NCBI GenBank assembly: GCA_028285345.1
Contig: JANQPT010000043.1
Coordinates: 62,001-126,000, forward strand
Length of the DNA: 64,000 bases
Direction of reading: 5' to 3'
Source of the DNA: Planctomycetales bacterium
Lineage (GTDB): Bacteria > Planctomycetota > Planctomycetia > Planctomycetales > Planctomycetaceae
The position numbers were made by a program, and so were the translations under genes. Every line of letters starts with the position of its first letter. Position 1 is the first letter of the stretch. Shown one piece after another: positions 48,873 to 56,727 of this stretch. The notes under the pieces are model-generated. The model was not told the DNA's origin. It was given only the letters and a program-made list of their open reading frames with translations, and made no database searches.

Positions 48873-48916
48873 GCCGGTGTTCCAAGGCTGAGTTCTTGAA
48901 AGGCTGTGGATCGATC

Positions 48917-48944
48917 ATTATAGTGATCATTTGTTCACTTTCAA
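48917..48944 (-). promoter_or_regulatory. Sigma-70-like promoter with putative SOS operator, upstream of imuA
   Basis: On the minus strand TTGAAA (48944-48939), a 16-bp spacer and a perfect TATAAT (48922-48917) precede imuA. The spacer GTGAACAAATGATCAC is an imperfect palindrome (GTGA-n-CA-nn-TG-n-TCAC). A dyad exactly between the -35 and -10 of a DNA-damage operon is where a LexA-type repressor would bind. The operator sequence for this phylum is unknown to me, so the LexA assignment is inference. Confidence 0.7.
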
Positions 48945-49016
48945 GCGTGTCTTGGTCAGCGGAATTGCTGTTATTTGCCTGTTCTTTTGGTTTTGCTTTG
49001 AAGCCACAAAGGCCAA

Positions 49017-50786
49017 TCACACCTGATCGCTCAGCGCGTCGAGCGCACCAACCTGATTCAAAACATGCGTCAAAAGATCAACCGCGGCAGCGGCAGCGAA
49101 CCCTTGGTGGTGTTTATGTTTCGCTCCGTCTCCCCAGTCACATATCGCCTTTAGAACGATCCACTCACATTTTTTTCTTTCGGCGGCGGCAGCGAATCCT
49201 GCACCCTCCATTTCGCCCCCGATCGCCGTCGGGTACCGCGAGAACAGTTCACCTTTCTCTTCAGCATTATCAACAAGTTTCTCACCTGACAAAACCGGGC
49301 CGATTTGATGAGTACATTGCACGCCGCCAGGATTCGTGAAGTGCCACCCAAGTACGTTGCGGAAACGGTTGAGAAGTACTGCACTAGCTTTGTGTTCCTC
49401 CCCCCGGTTTTGGTTTTCCTTTACACCCAACCGTTGCGGCTCGTAACAAAGAATTCGCTCCGAAACTAGCACGCCCCCAATCATCTGCTTTTCGGCGTCC
49501 TTACCGAATGCGATTCCAACCATTACAACAGCATTCAGTCGCCAGTGTTCGATAAGCTCGGTCGTAACCACGGTTGACGCATCACGCCCAACGGACCCCA
49601 TCGCCGACATTACGAGCACAACGTTGGCAGCTCCCAAACGGCCAACAAAGTACGTATTACTCCCTTCAAAAACCTGTAGAACCGAACGTCGATTTCGCGG
49701 CGGCCTAAGTCGACAGAGCAATGATTGTCTTTCAACTTCGGTAGCAACGACAACACCAACTTGGGGATGCTGATATTCGTCTAACTCCTGTTTGTCCACC
49801 GATTTGACCGGAGGACATTCAAGGCGATTCCATGGCTCACCAGAGTAATCGACGTCTGGCTTATCCCTCACCACGACAGATTGACTAGTGGCTAGGTCAG
49901 CCGTTAGTAGTTGGATCGCGAACGCCGACGCAAGGTTTACGTTTACCGGGATATCCTTCGACCCCAATACTGAATAAAACGATTCCTTAGAAATGTTCGC
50001 GAACCGGTTCGCGACTTGGTCGGGGTAGGTGGACAAATCTGTATCGAGCATGTCGTACGTAACTTCGGTATTGCCATCCCAGCATGCGCGATGAGCAATT
50101 AATGGACTACCTTTTGGTTTCCTCCAACCTAAACGATGCAATAGCAACATCCAATGTGATGAGTCGGGTCTTGATTCACTGATGGGAACGTCGATCAATA
50201 CTCCGTTGTCGTATTGAAAAACGCCAGCGTTCCATCCTTGGGCAATGAAATCGCGCGGTACGTCTGGTACCTCGCCAAACACGTATCGCACACCGCCGAA
50301 AGGCGTACGGAAAAGATCACAGAGTTCCGATGCCAAGAAGTGTTCGGACAAGTCGTCAGCGTCTAACAACGCGAGTGCTGCCATGTTGGCCAGTGACTCG
50401 AAATCTGAAACTTCTTCAGATGGGGCGCCACAAAAATAGCTTTGACGGAGTTTCATAGAGACGGGTACAGCGCGGACAACACCATTCCCATCCCGAATCA
50501 CGCGGTCCGTGTCGTCAAACGATTCATCAGGCAGCGGTTCGCGAAAACCAGGCGAAACACCAGGCAAGCCCGTAAATCGCGAACAGTCCCATGGTCGATA
50601 TAGAATTTCACCGTTGACGATACGAGGGTTGCCAGAAAAGCCATCGAACCACGGAGGACCAGACATCTTGTCCCGCTCGCTATCTGCAACCTCCACCATA
50701 AGGTGGTGGATGCGTGATGAACTTGCCGCCTTTGCTTGGAACTGCGGTAGTAGAGTTCGGAGTGTGTCTCGCCAGTCCAGTGGCAT
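49017..50786 (-). CDS. Novel N-terminal region fused to nucleoside phosphorylase / MTAN-like domain
   Basis: A 589-residue protein. The C-terminal part (about 345-575) is a purine-nucleoside-phosphorylase/methylthioadenosine-nucleosidase fold: VGVVVATEVERQSLL, ANVVLVMSAMGSVGRDAS, VVMVGIAFG, IGGEMEGAGFAAAAE (substrate Met-Glu pair) and AICDWGDGAKH (catalytic-type Asp). The first 340 residues are not recognised. Phosphorylase domains with unknown partner domains occur in predicted bacterial conflict and antiphage proteins, so a nucleotide-degrading effector is possible, but this is inference. It starts 32 nt after a GTTAT core of an attC-like site, with GAGGA upstream. Base composition is more AT-rich than the mutasome genes beside it. 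Confidence 0.72.
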   Translation of the reverse strand: MPLDWRDTLRTLLPQFQAKAASSSRIHHLMVEVADSERDKMSGPPWFDGFSGNPRIVNGEILYRPWDCSRFTGLPGVSPGFREPLPDESFDDTDRVIRDGNGVVRAVPVSMKLRQSYFCGAPSEEVSDFESLANMAALALLDADDLSEHFLASELCDLFRTPFGGVRYVFGEVPDVPRDFIAQGWNAGVFQYDNGVLIDVPISESRPDSSHWMLLLHRLGWRKPKGSPLIAHRACWDGNTEVTYDMLDTDLSTYPDQVANRFANISKESFYSVLGSKDIPVNVNLASAFAIQLLTADLATSQSVVVRDKPDVDYSGEPWNRLECPPVKSVDKQELDEYQHPQVGVVVATEVERQSLLCRLRPPRNRRSVLQVFEGSNTYFVGRLGAANVVLVMSAMGSVGRDASTVVTTELIEHWRLNAVVMVGIAFGKDAEKQMIGGVLVSERILCYEPQRLGVKENQNRGEEHKASAVLLNRFRNVLGWHFTNPGGVQCTHQIGPVLSGEKLVDNAEEKGELFSRYPTAIGGEMEGAGFAAAAERKKCEWIVLKAICDWGDGAKHKHHQGFAAAAAVDLLTHVLNQVGALDALSDQV

Positions 50787-50806
50787 ATGTTCCTCAGGAT
50801 TCAGCG

Positions 50807-50897
50807 TTGGCAGATAACGCCCCCGTTCACCGGGCAGCGGCGAACGACGTTGATTTCAGAACCCGCGCGGCCCGCGGTTCAGCCGATTGGATGCTTC
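50807..50897 (-). other. attC-like cassette recombination site (degenerate distal arm)
   Basis: Reading the minus strand, the DUF1963 stop is followed by a GC-rich imperfect hairpin (arms around GGGCCGCG and CGCTGCCC). The region ends in GCGTTATCTG just before the phosphorylase gene. The proximal core GTTATCT fits an integron R' box; the distal side (plus-strand GATTGGATGC) aligns with GATTGTTATC of the site at 51620-51707, but has lost the matching ATAAC. Confidence 0.5.
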
Positions 50898-50901
50898 TTT
50901 G

Positions 50902-51606
50902 TCAGTAGCACTGAGTATCAAGAAACCAGTGAATTCCTTCATCTGCGGCAGTTGAACGGGCAAAATAAATGATGCCGTTATCGCCCCAGTAGAGCTGGAC
51001 CTTTTCTTCTGACGCAATTTGAAAACAGTACGACGGACAATACCGATCCACCAATCCTTTGTCGTCGTGGTTGACGGCGTATCCCCACCATTGTTCAGAC
51101 TGAATGTTGGACGCGTAGCCGCCAATCTTTGAGCGATAGACGTTGTCCAAATGCACGTTGGACGAGTCGAAGCCATCCACCTGTTTGATCTCAGGGTCAT
51201 CGTAAACGGGGTAATCATCAACCTGATCGTATCGGACTTCGAACCCACGGTCGACGGTTGCCCCGTCAGGAATCGTCATAGGTAGGAGTCCGTCAAGCGA
51301 TTTGTATTCGCGAACAAGCCAACCGTCACCATTCTGTTTGCCGAAGTATGCGTTTCTGTCGATGAACACTGTGAGAAGCGCAACACCCGTGAGCGCTTCA
51401 GGGATGTTGCTGATTTCAGTCAGGTTCAACTGGCAGATGAAGAACAGGGGCTCGTTGTTTTGTTCCGGCCACGATTCGGATGGGAGCGCAAGCGGACGAA
51501 GACCGAAGTGGCTGGCGAGCGGATTACGTGTGGGGCGGAAACCCCCGATAGTGATTGCCGATGCCTTGCGGCAGTTCACGCGACGATATTCTTCAAGTGA
51601 GCTCAT
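50902..51606 (-). CDS. DUF1963 (YwqG-like) family protein
   Basis: A 234-residue protein. LFFICQLNLTEISNIPEALT with ALLTVFID, YRSKIGGYASNIQSEQWWGY and a final VQLYWGDNGIIYFARST match the DUF1963/YwqG pattern (input strand, KIGGYPxxIQ, LxQ...DxG). DUF1963 proteins occur as immunity or accessory proteins near polymorphic toxins, but have no proven activity. The gene lies between two attC-like sites and starts 20 nt after the core GTTATGC, as cassette genes do. Confidence 0.78.
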   Translation of the reverse strand: MSSLEEYRRVNCRKASAITIGGFRPTRNPLASHFGLRPLALPSESWPEQNNEPLFFICQLNLTEISNIPEALTGVALLTVFIDRNAYFGKQNGDGWLVREYKSLDGLLPMTIPDGATVDRGFEVRYDQVDDYPVYDDPEIKQVDGFDSSNVHLDNVYRSKIGGYASNIQSEQWWGYAVNHDDKGLVDRYCPSYCFQIASEEKVQLYWGDNGIIYFARSTAADEGIHWFLDTQCY

Positions 51607-51619
51607 TCAGAACTTTGAG

Positions 51620-51707
51620 GCATAACGGCAACCATCGACCGGTTGTGGCGGGTGATGATCCATATGATTGCTGGCCGGCCACAACTCGGCTGCATGCGAT
51701 TGTTATC
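51620..51707 (-). other. attC-like cassette recombination site
   Basis: An 88-bp imperfect palindrome. The outer ATAAC/GTTAT boxes pair; the inner arms GGTTGTGGC and GCCACAACTC pair, with an extrahelical A beside CCG/CGG. Between them lies an unpaired spacer, as in integron attC sites (R box, spacer, L box). It sits directly between the stop of the SUKH gene and the start of the DUF1963 gene, the position expected for a cassette boundary. Confidence 0.62.
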
Positions 51708-51726
51708 TTACCGCTGTCGCGACGCG

Positions 51727-52332
51727 TCACCAGAGCTGCCACCAACGACGCTTGCGATTGTACGACTGATTCGCTGCTGTTTGAACGGAAGGGTCGAGCT
51801 TTGAATCAAATGCTCGCAACTCCTCAACAATCCACTCATCAAAGGTGTTCGCTTCGATTCCCCAAATGTCCTCGTTCGGTTCATCGTCCAGAGTTTGCTC
51901 GTGAAACTCATTGCCATCCCATCGATAAACGGCGAAATCATCGTCCGTACAGTCGATGCAGGAACACATTGAGCACCCGCGATCGCAAATGACGACGAAT
52001 CGCTCCCACCATGGAAGAAAACTGGCCATCGCTTTGGAGCTTGAAACGATGTCTTGGCCGTTCTTCGTATCATAACCGCCGGGAAGTCCGAGCAAGCCGG
52101 GCCCCAGGAGTTGCCCGCCGTTGCCAACTTCGCGGTAGATTGCCTTCAGTAACGGAGGAAGAGCGAATCCAAGCTCCGACTCTGTCGCGATAATCAATTC
52201 GGGAGACGCGGTCGGTAAGAGATACGACTTCGGGTCATGCCACCAATCGAAAAAACCGTGGTCAGCATTCGGGCGGGCAGCAGCAACTTGAGCTTTCAGT
52301 TGCTCGATTATCTCACGGTGATTCTGCAACAT
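51727..52332 (-). CDS. SMI1/KNR4 (SUKH) family protein
   Basis: A 201-residue protein. IIATESELGFALPPLLKAIY followed by REVGNGGQLLGPGLLGLPGG is the SUKH-1 signature, and the C-terminal FAVYRWDGNEFHEQT and EANTFDEWIVEEL complete the fold. SUKH proteins are most often immunity proteins that neutralise secreted nuclease toxins, or are regulators. No toxin gene is in this window, so it would be an orphan immunity gene. It is first (in transcription order) in the three-gene cassette-like stretch. Confidence 0.85.
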   Translation of the reverse strand: MLQNHREIIEQLKAQVAAARPNADHGFFDWWHDPKSYLLPTASPELIIATESELGFALPPLLKAIYREVGNGGQLLGPGLLGLPGGYDTKNGQDIVSSSKAMASFLPWWERFVVICDRGCSMCSCIDCTDDDFAVYRWDGNEFHEQTLDDEPNEDIWGIEANTFDEWIVEELRAFDSKLDPSVQTAANQSYNRKRRWWQLW

Positions 52333-52746
52333 AACTTGGTCTTAACAAGATCGCTGGAAAACCGAGTAGCACTTGAATGTGCGTGATTATGCTCCGGCGA
52401 AGTTGTGTGCTAACTCCCATTGCAGGAAGGAGTAGCGTGGATATGATCCGCGTGTCCGAGTTTTATCAAGTTTGTTGATATCCGTCCACACGACCTCGCG
52501 AAGTCAGGCGGCTGTTCCCACACGGTGGCCCTTGATCTATCCGCGGGGCACCGAGAGCAGGCCGTGGCAACGGCGGTACGCGCCGCCCCAGTCGGCGGTC
52601 GATCACCGACGCAGGGGCGTTCCAGAATGCATTCAACGCACGAGCTTCAGTGAAGCAACAGCAAACCCGATGGCGGCAACGAGTCGCATCGGAATGGCAG
52701 TTCGCCGCCTGCGATCCTCAGCCGCGGCCCCACCAACCAGGCAGGT
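52333..52746. other. Intergenic region, no gene seen
   Basis: No convincing coding frame. Plus-strand GATATG...GATATC arms near 52440-52490 form a loose inverted repeat. A third attC-like site would be expected here if the upstream gene is a cassette (ATAAC occurs at 52331-52335), but I cannot find a paired partner. The sequence toward 52740 is GC-rich and may be decayed coding sequence. Confidence 0.4.
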
Positions 52747-53814
52747 TCAACCCGCGTGCTTGATGCCGCCCAGCACGAAATTCAGGATCGTATACGCCAC
52801 AAAAATGCCGAGCATCAGAATCCCGAATCGGCGCTTCAATTGATGGCCGGAGGAGAAGATTCCGATCCGAAACACGATCAGCAGCAGCAGCATGGCGGGA
52901 AAATGCAACTGAAAAAACAGCGCTGAGACTTCCAATCCTTGCGGAGTTACCGCAGCCGCGGCGCCGCTGACGAACAACACGTTGAGGATATCCGCGCCGA
53001 CCACATTGCCGACGGCCAAGTCACCATGGCCGTGCCGTGCGGCCGTCACAGCCGTCACTAGCTCCGGCAGCGAGGTGCCGAAGGCCACGATTGTCGCGGC
53101 GATGATCTCTTGCGGGACGCCCAACCGCTCCGCCGCCGCCCCGACGGACGGGATGAGCACTTTCGAAGCGACGACCACCAGCGCGATCCCCGCCAATAGC
53201 TTGATCAACACGACCGGAGTCGACACGTCTTTGTCGACCTCGAGATCTTCCAACGCGGTCCCGTCCCGTTCGGTTCGCGCCCACCGCACCGATTGCCAGA
53301 TATAGATCAGCAGCAGGACCAAAAACACGAAGCCCATGAACTGAGGAAGCCGTCCGCCCAGGTCAAATGCCGACGCCGGCGCGGCCAACGGCCAACAGGC
53401 GATCACCAGCAGCACACCCGATGCGACCTGCACCCAACCTTGGCGATTGACAATGTTGCGATGCAGCGGCAACGGGGCAATCAGACAGGCGATTCCCAAA
53501 ATCAGCCCGGTATCGGTGATCACCGAGCCGACGGAGTTCCCCATGGCTAAGCCCGGTTGTCCTCCGACCGCCGCCAGCACCGACACCGTCGCTTCGGGCA
53601 TCGTCGTCCCCAAGCTGACCACGGTCGCGCCGATAATGACTTTTGGCAGTCCGGACCGCTCCGATAGCACGACCGCCTCTTTCACCAGCCAATCGGCGGC
53701 TTTGCCCAGCACCGCCAGGCTGCCGGCAATCATGCCGAATAATGCCAGCCATGCGACCCAGGGCGTGTCGTCCCAAGGAAGGCCCTCAATGACGTTGTGC
53801 AGATACTCTTCCAT
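52747..53814 (-). CDS. CaCA-family sodium/calcium antiporter
   Basis: A 355-residue membrane protein with the two inverted alpha-repeats of the cation/Ca2+ exchanger superfamily: GATVVSLGTTMPEATVSVLA with GNSVGSVITDTGLILG in the first, and AFGTSLPELVTAVTAA with GNVVGADILNVLFV in the second. About ten TM helices are visible. It resembles YrbG/MaX1-type prokaryotic exchangers and should exchange Na+ (or H+) for Ca2+ across the inner membrane. It appears to be a single gene. Confidence 0.93.
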   Translation of the reverse strand: MEEYLHNVIEGLPWDDTPWVAWLALFGMIAGSLAVLGKAADWLVKEAVVLSERSGLPKVIIGATVVSLGTTMPEATVSVLAAVGGQPGLAMGNSVGSVITDTGLILGIACLIAPLPLHRNIVNRQGWVQVASGVLLVIACWPLAAPASAFDLGGRLPQFMGFVFLVLLLIYIWQSVRWARTERDGTALEDLEVDKDVSTPVVLIKLLAGIALVVVASKVLIPSVGAAAERLGVPQEIIAATIVAFGTSLPELVTAVTAARHGHGDLAVGNVVGADILNVLFVSGAAAAVTPQGLEVSALFFQLHFPAMLLLLIVFRIGIFSSGHQLKRRFGILMLGIFVAYTILNFVLGGIKHAG

Positions 53815-54020
53815 GCGATCAAAAATCCAACTTTACGCACGCTGCGCAAGCGCTTGGAAAATCTCGATTAAACACAAGTTCCGGCCGCGAACCGGCTACG
53901 CGGGGCGTGTACGTGTTTCCGGTCCGCCGGTTTCAGTGGTGAAGAAGCGTCGATAGTAGTGAATCGCGACGGATTTACCAATGCACCACGAACGCGGGGA
54001 AGTTGCGGCTGGATCAAATC

Positions 54021-54058
54021 GAAAATGCCCCCGATCCGATTGCTCGAATCGAGGGCAT
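54021..54058 (-). terminator. Intrinsic terminator after the Ro gene
   Basis: On the minus strand ATGCCCTCGAT pairs with ATCGGGGGCAT around a short loop and is followed by TTTTC. It lies about 20 bp past the TROVE stop and ends the minus-strand RNA/Ro unit. Confidence 0.75.
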
Positions 54059-54078
54059 GGTTTGGACATCAATTCCGA

Positions 54079-55728
54079 TCAATGACCGGATGATAACTCG
54101 ATCGACTCCACCTCAGCGACAAACCGGTCGGCGTCGTCGCTCAAGAACGCTGCGACCACCTTAAACACCGCGTCACTGAAGCCGCCGATGTTCAAAATGT
54201 CCTCGCGCTCCGGAGCCTGAGTCGTTCCGTACGGCTGAATGTCGATGCACACCAGCTTCGGAGCCGGGATGTCATGACCTCCGAGCCGCAGCTGATTCTT
54301 GACGAACGTCTGCCACTCGGTCATCACTCCGGTCGAACCGCGGGAACCGTAGTTCCATGGGCTGTTCTTGTAGACCCAACTCTCGTTATCGCTGATCAAC
54401 ACCACACCGGCGAAACGGCGGTTGCGGTAACGCTTGTGCGCCTCCCGCAGCGGCACCGAACAATCGGTTCCGCCGCCGCCGAATTGCGCCAACCGCTCGG
54501 CGACGCTCAAAATCGAATCGCACGGATCGACGTGCGCCACGTACGCAACGGTGTCGAATGGAATGACCACGCTGTCCGGGTTGCGACGCAAAATCGCCGC
54601 CGCGAACAGAGCCGCCACATCCACACAGCGCACTGCGCTTGTCGCACCGCGTCCCTGCCAGCCTGTGACCGACATCGACATCGAGCCGGAGGCATCGACC
54701 CCGATCACGACCGGTCCCGGCAATTCAGGAATGTTGCCGCACGCGATCTCAGCCGCCTGATGCAGCGCCGACTTGATCTGATGTGGCACAGACTCCCGAA
54801 CGTTCAGGTAGGCTGCCAAGTACTGGTACGGAAACTGCCGCGCACGGCGAATCTCCGCGGCGTCCGACAAGCGGCCCGCCACGTAATTGACCATGCCGCG
54901 ATCCTCCAGCACACCGTGACGCGAGAGCGTGTTGAGGTTCATCCGCAGCGCCTGCGGTCCCATCTGGCGGGCGATTGCCTTCCAAACGAGCGAACCCTGA
55001 GCCGCATCGGCCAACAGGTCCCAGCGGACCGACAGATCACGGACGATCTGCGCTTGCGCCTGCGGCGAATCCGCCTTGCGGTACGCCATCAGCGCCTGCA
55101 CCTCAGCCGGCAAGTCCTGCTCCGTCGCCGGAGCCCACTTGTCGACCTCCTTGCCCGTCAGCCAACCGAACAGCGCGCGCCGCGCGTTGTCCTTTGGTAT
55201 CGGCCGGGCCATCCGCAATACGTCGCGGAGGCTCGGATCGTGACCGATCGACGCCGACAGCAACTTGCCGACCGACGCGTCATTTAACCAGCGCTGAAAC
55301 GCCCGCTGCAACGAGCTCGACAAACTCGTGCGGCCGAACTGACCCGAACGAACCATCTGGAACAGCGTGCGCAAGACGCGGCCGTTGTCGATCACGCGAT
55401 CGAACACGCGGTGCATCAACTCCGTGTCGCGCGTCGACAGCGCGCAAATCAGCGCCGCCGGCATGTCCTTCATAAACGCCCGCTCGCGCGCGTACACCGC
55501 CAGCTTGGCCAAGTACAAGTTGTCGTCGACCTGGCCGATCAACGAGTGCAACTCGCGCAATTGGTTGTCGCCGCCGGCGTAGAACGTGCCGTTGAAGCAG
55601 CCCGTCGCCGCCAACTGGGCCAGCGCGTGCTTGGGAGCGTAGCGGTAAGCGCGTCCGCCCGCCTCGTTGCGTGTGTCCGTTCGCGTCAATACGCTCTTGA
55701 TGCTGGAAAATAAAGTCTTGTTGGCCAT
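54079..55728 (-). CDS. TROVE/Ro60-family RNA-binding protein with vWA domain
   Basis: A 549-residue protein. The TROVE HEAT-like ring occupies about 1-330 ([50 protein letters not shown]). The vWA domain follows from about 340 ([37 protein letters not shown]). Ro60 binds Y RNAs and the 3' ends of misfolded RNAs. I prefer the second of two tandem ATGs (55728) because GGAGG lies 5 nt before it; the first is at 55731. The gene follows the last of eight structured RNA units by only about 20 nt, and an RNA ligase gene and a tRNA array lie upstream on the same strand. This context points to RNA surveillance or repair. Confidence 0.95.
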   Translation of the reverse strand: MANKTLFSSIKSVLTRTDTRNEAGGRAYRYAPKHALAQLAATGCFNGTFYAGGDNQLRELHSLIGQVDDNLYLAKLAVYARERAFMKDMPAALICALSTRDTELMHRVFDRVIDNGRVLRTLFQMVRSGQFGRTSLSSSLQRAFQRWLNDASVGKLLSASIGHDPSLRDVLRMARPIPKDNARRALFGWLTGKEVDKWAPATEQDLPAEVQALMAYRKADSPQAQAQIVRDLSVRWDLLADAAQGSLVWKAIARQMGPQALRMNLNTLSRHGVLEDRGMVNYVAGRLSDAAEIRRARQFPYQYLAAYLNVRESVPHQIKSALHQAAEIACGNIPELPGPVVIGVDASGSMSMSVTGWQGRGATSAVRCVDVAALFAAAILRRNPDSVVIPFDTVAYVAHVDPCDSILSVAERLAQFGGGGTDCSVPLREAHKRYRNRRFAGVVLISDNESWVYKNSPWNYGSRGSTGVMTEWQTFVKNQLRLGGHDIPAPKLVCIDIQPYGTTQAPEREDILNIGGFSDAVFKVVAAFLSDDADRFVAEVESIELSSGH

Positions 55729-55747
55729 CATAGCCTCCCTTCAATTC

Positions 55748-55839
55748 GACCCGACGAAGGTTGGGCAGAACATCCACCCTGATCAACTTTCACAGCCCAA
55801 GGGGCTCCAGATGATGTATTCCACACCGGCAGTCGGATC
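55748..55839 (-). ncRNA. Y-RNA-like unit h
   Basis: The last unit before the Ro gene. The lower stem GATCCGAC/GTCGGGTC (8 bp, one G-U) encloses the TGCC / AACCTTC internal loop. The upper stem GGTGTGGAA pairs with TTCTGCCC plus CATC/GATG. The insert holds an AGCCC-CTT-GGGCT hairpin and an A/G-rich single strand. I do not recognise a tRNA or rRNA mimic in it. It forms the 5' leader of the Ro mRNA (8 nt from its end to the GGAGG region), so it could also be a cis-acting Ro autoregulatory site. Confidence 0.72.
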
Positions 55840-55847
55840 GTATGGAT

Positions 55848-55930
55848 CCGGTTTCAAAACCGGGTTGCTCTCGTTTGAGAAACCCGCAATCAAAGTGACC
55901 GCGAGACGCGTCAGAGGGTTTTGAAACCGG
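55848..55930. repeat. Palindromic repeat, family A
   Basis: CCGGTTTCAAAACC pairs with GGTTTTGAAACCGG around a roughly 55-nt centre that itself has inverted GAGAAACCCG/CGGGTTGCTCTC elements. It lies between RNA units g and h. Confidence 0.8.
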
Positions 55931-55944
55931 GACAAATGAACGCA

Positions 55945-56044
55945 CTCGACGAAGTGTTGCGCAGAGCTCCGGCCCCATGTTGTTCAAAGGGGGCCGGACA
56001 AGAGTCGAACTTGCTAAACCATGTACTCCACACCGGCAGTCGAG
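55945..56044 (-). ncRNA. Y-RNA-like unit g carrying a permuted tRNA acceptor/T-arm
   Basis: Lower stem CTCGAC/GTCGAG, internal loop TGCC / AACACTTC, upper stem GTGTGGAG/CTCTGCGC with three G-U pairs. The insert begins TACATG and contains an intact T-arm (GCAAG-TTCGACT-CTTGT) running into CCGGCCCC. That sequence pairs with GGGGCCGG further on, so it is an acceptor stem whose two strands are joined by a loop: a circularly permuted tRNA minihelix. The D arm and anticodon arm are missing. Confidence 0.8.
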
Positions 56045-56056
56045 CGTGTCTTAGGT

Positions 56057-56191
56057 CCCGACGAAGTGATTGATCAGAGATTCTTGTTCCGCCACGGCAT
56101 ATTGATGCCGGTGGGACTTGAACCCACACACCGCTTGTGCGGTAACAGCTCTCACTGCTGCGTCTACCATGTACTCCAACAAGCAGTCGGG
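56057..56191 (-). ncRNA. Y-RNA-like unit f carrying a permuted tRNA-Leu-like body
   Basis: Lower stem CCCGAC/GTCGGG, internal loop TGCT / ATCACTTC, upper stem TGTTGGAG/CTCTGATCA with one bulge. The insert reads as a class II tRNA opened in the D-loop: GGTAGACGC, an anticodon arm GCAGC-AGTGAGA-GCTGT, a long variable arm ACCGC-ACAA-GCGGT, T-arm GTGGG-TTCAAGT-CCCAC, acceptor strand CGGCATC, and then the 5' part TATGCCGTGGCGGAA. The 5' part and the D-arm sequence look like tRNA-Leu. The anticodon loop lacks U33 at the normal place, so it would not decode normally. Confidence 0.8.
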
Positions 56192-56207
56192 ATGTATTTG
56201 CAAAAAC

Positions 56208-56348
56208 GACCGGCGAGGTGTTGAATCAGAGACGTTACGGTGCTCTGCCATTGAGCTACGGCGCGACAGGCGTCATAAATAGCGCCGGTGGGACTCGAAC
56301 CCACAACTCCCGGGGTATGATCCATGGACTCCAACTCGGCAGCCGGTC
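56208..56348 (-). ncRNA. Y-RNA-like unit e carrying a tRNA permuted at the anticodon
   Basis: Lower stem GACCGGC/GCCGGTC (7 perfect pairs), internal loop TGCC / AACACCTC, upper stem GAGTTGGAG/CTCTGATTC with three G-U pairs. The insert first gives the 3' half of a tRNA (T-arm GTGGG-TTCGAGT-CCCAC, acceptor CGGCGC), then a linker, then the 5' half (GCGCCG acceptor, TA, D-arm GCTC-AATGGCA-GAGC). The tRNA is thus circularly permuted, and the scaffold replaces the anticodon loop. Confidence 0.83.
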
Positions 56349-56358
56349 AAATTTGGTC

Positions 56359-56475
56359 GGCGACGAAGGAATGGCCAGAGACTACCGTACGGGAATCGAA
56401 CCCGTCAGCCGCAATGCGGCCGCCAGACTCACTGGACGGTCTTTGGGTGACGATGTACTCCAACCGGCAGTCGCC
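56359..56475 (-). ncRNA. Y-RNA-like unit d carrying a class II tRNA-like body
   Basis: Lower stem GGCGAC/GTCGCC, internal loop TGCC / ATTCCTTC, upper stem GGTTGGAG/CTCTGGCC (all eight pair, three as G-U). The insert has an anticodon-like arm CCG-T-CCA-GTGAGTC-TGG-CGG, a long variable arm GCCGC-ATT-GCGGC and an intact T-arm ACGGG-TTCGATT-CCCGT. If read as an anticodon loop, GTGAGTC would give GAG (Leu). A D arm is not recognisable and acceptor pairing is poor. Confidence 0.75.
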
Positions 56476-56593
56476 GTTTGTATTCAAAAAAGGTCCAACG
56501 AAGAGTCGTCGAGAGGCTTGGTTTACGGCCGTCCGATATCGGCAAGCTCTTTTGCCGACCGTTGACAGGCCCCGTTGTCTGCGGGATTCACGT

Positions 56594-56661
56594 TCAAAAC
56601 CCGGTTGCGCCTGTTCCGTTGCTAAGCACAAGCGAACGCGGAACGCGGCAGAGGGTTTTGA
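56594..56661. repeat. Palindromic repeat, family A, inside RNA unit c
   Basis: TCAAAACCC at one end and GGGTTTTGA at the other, with GTTGCGC and the GGCAGAGGG ending shared with the other family A members. It is placed within the insert of unit c. Confidence 0.7.
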
Positions 56662-56682
56662 CCCCGATCGAACAGACGTAGG

Positions 56683-56727
56683 CGCCATTCACTAGCCGGT
56701 CACCCGGCATCGCTACCTTAGGACCGT
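56683..56727 (-). other. Segment matching 23S rRNA domain IV
   Basis: On the minus strand ACGGTCCTAAGGTAGCGA (56727-56710) is identical to the conserved 23S sequence after helix 69. It is followed by a GCCGG-GTGA-CCGGC hairpin (GNRA loop) in place of helix 71, and then GAATGGCG, again as in 23S rRNA. The surrounding sequence is not rRNA, so this is not a rRNA gene fragment left by chance at an rrn locus. Confidence 0.82.

Noticed and set aside
56324..56695. Small open frames over the RNA units (both strands)
   Set aside because: They cross several structured RNA units and tRNA arms, and have no ribosome-binding sites or recognisable protein features.
56683..56727. Truncated rRNA operon
   Set aside because: Only short conserved words of 23S domain IV are present, in a rearranged order inside a stem scaffold; no other rRNA sequence is nearby.
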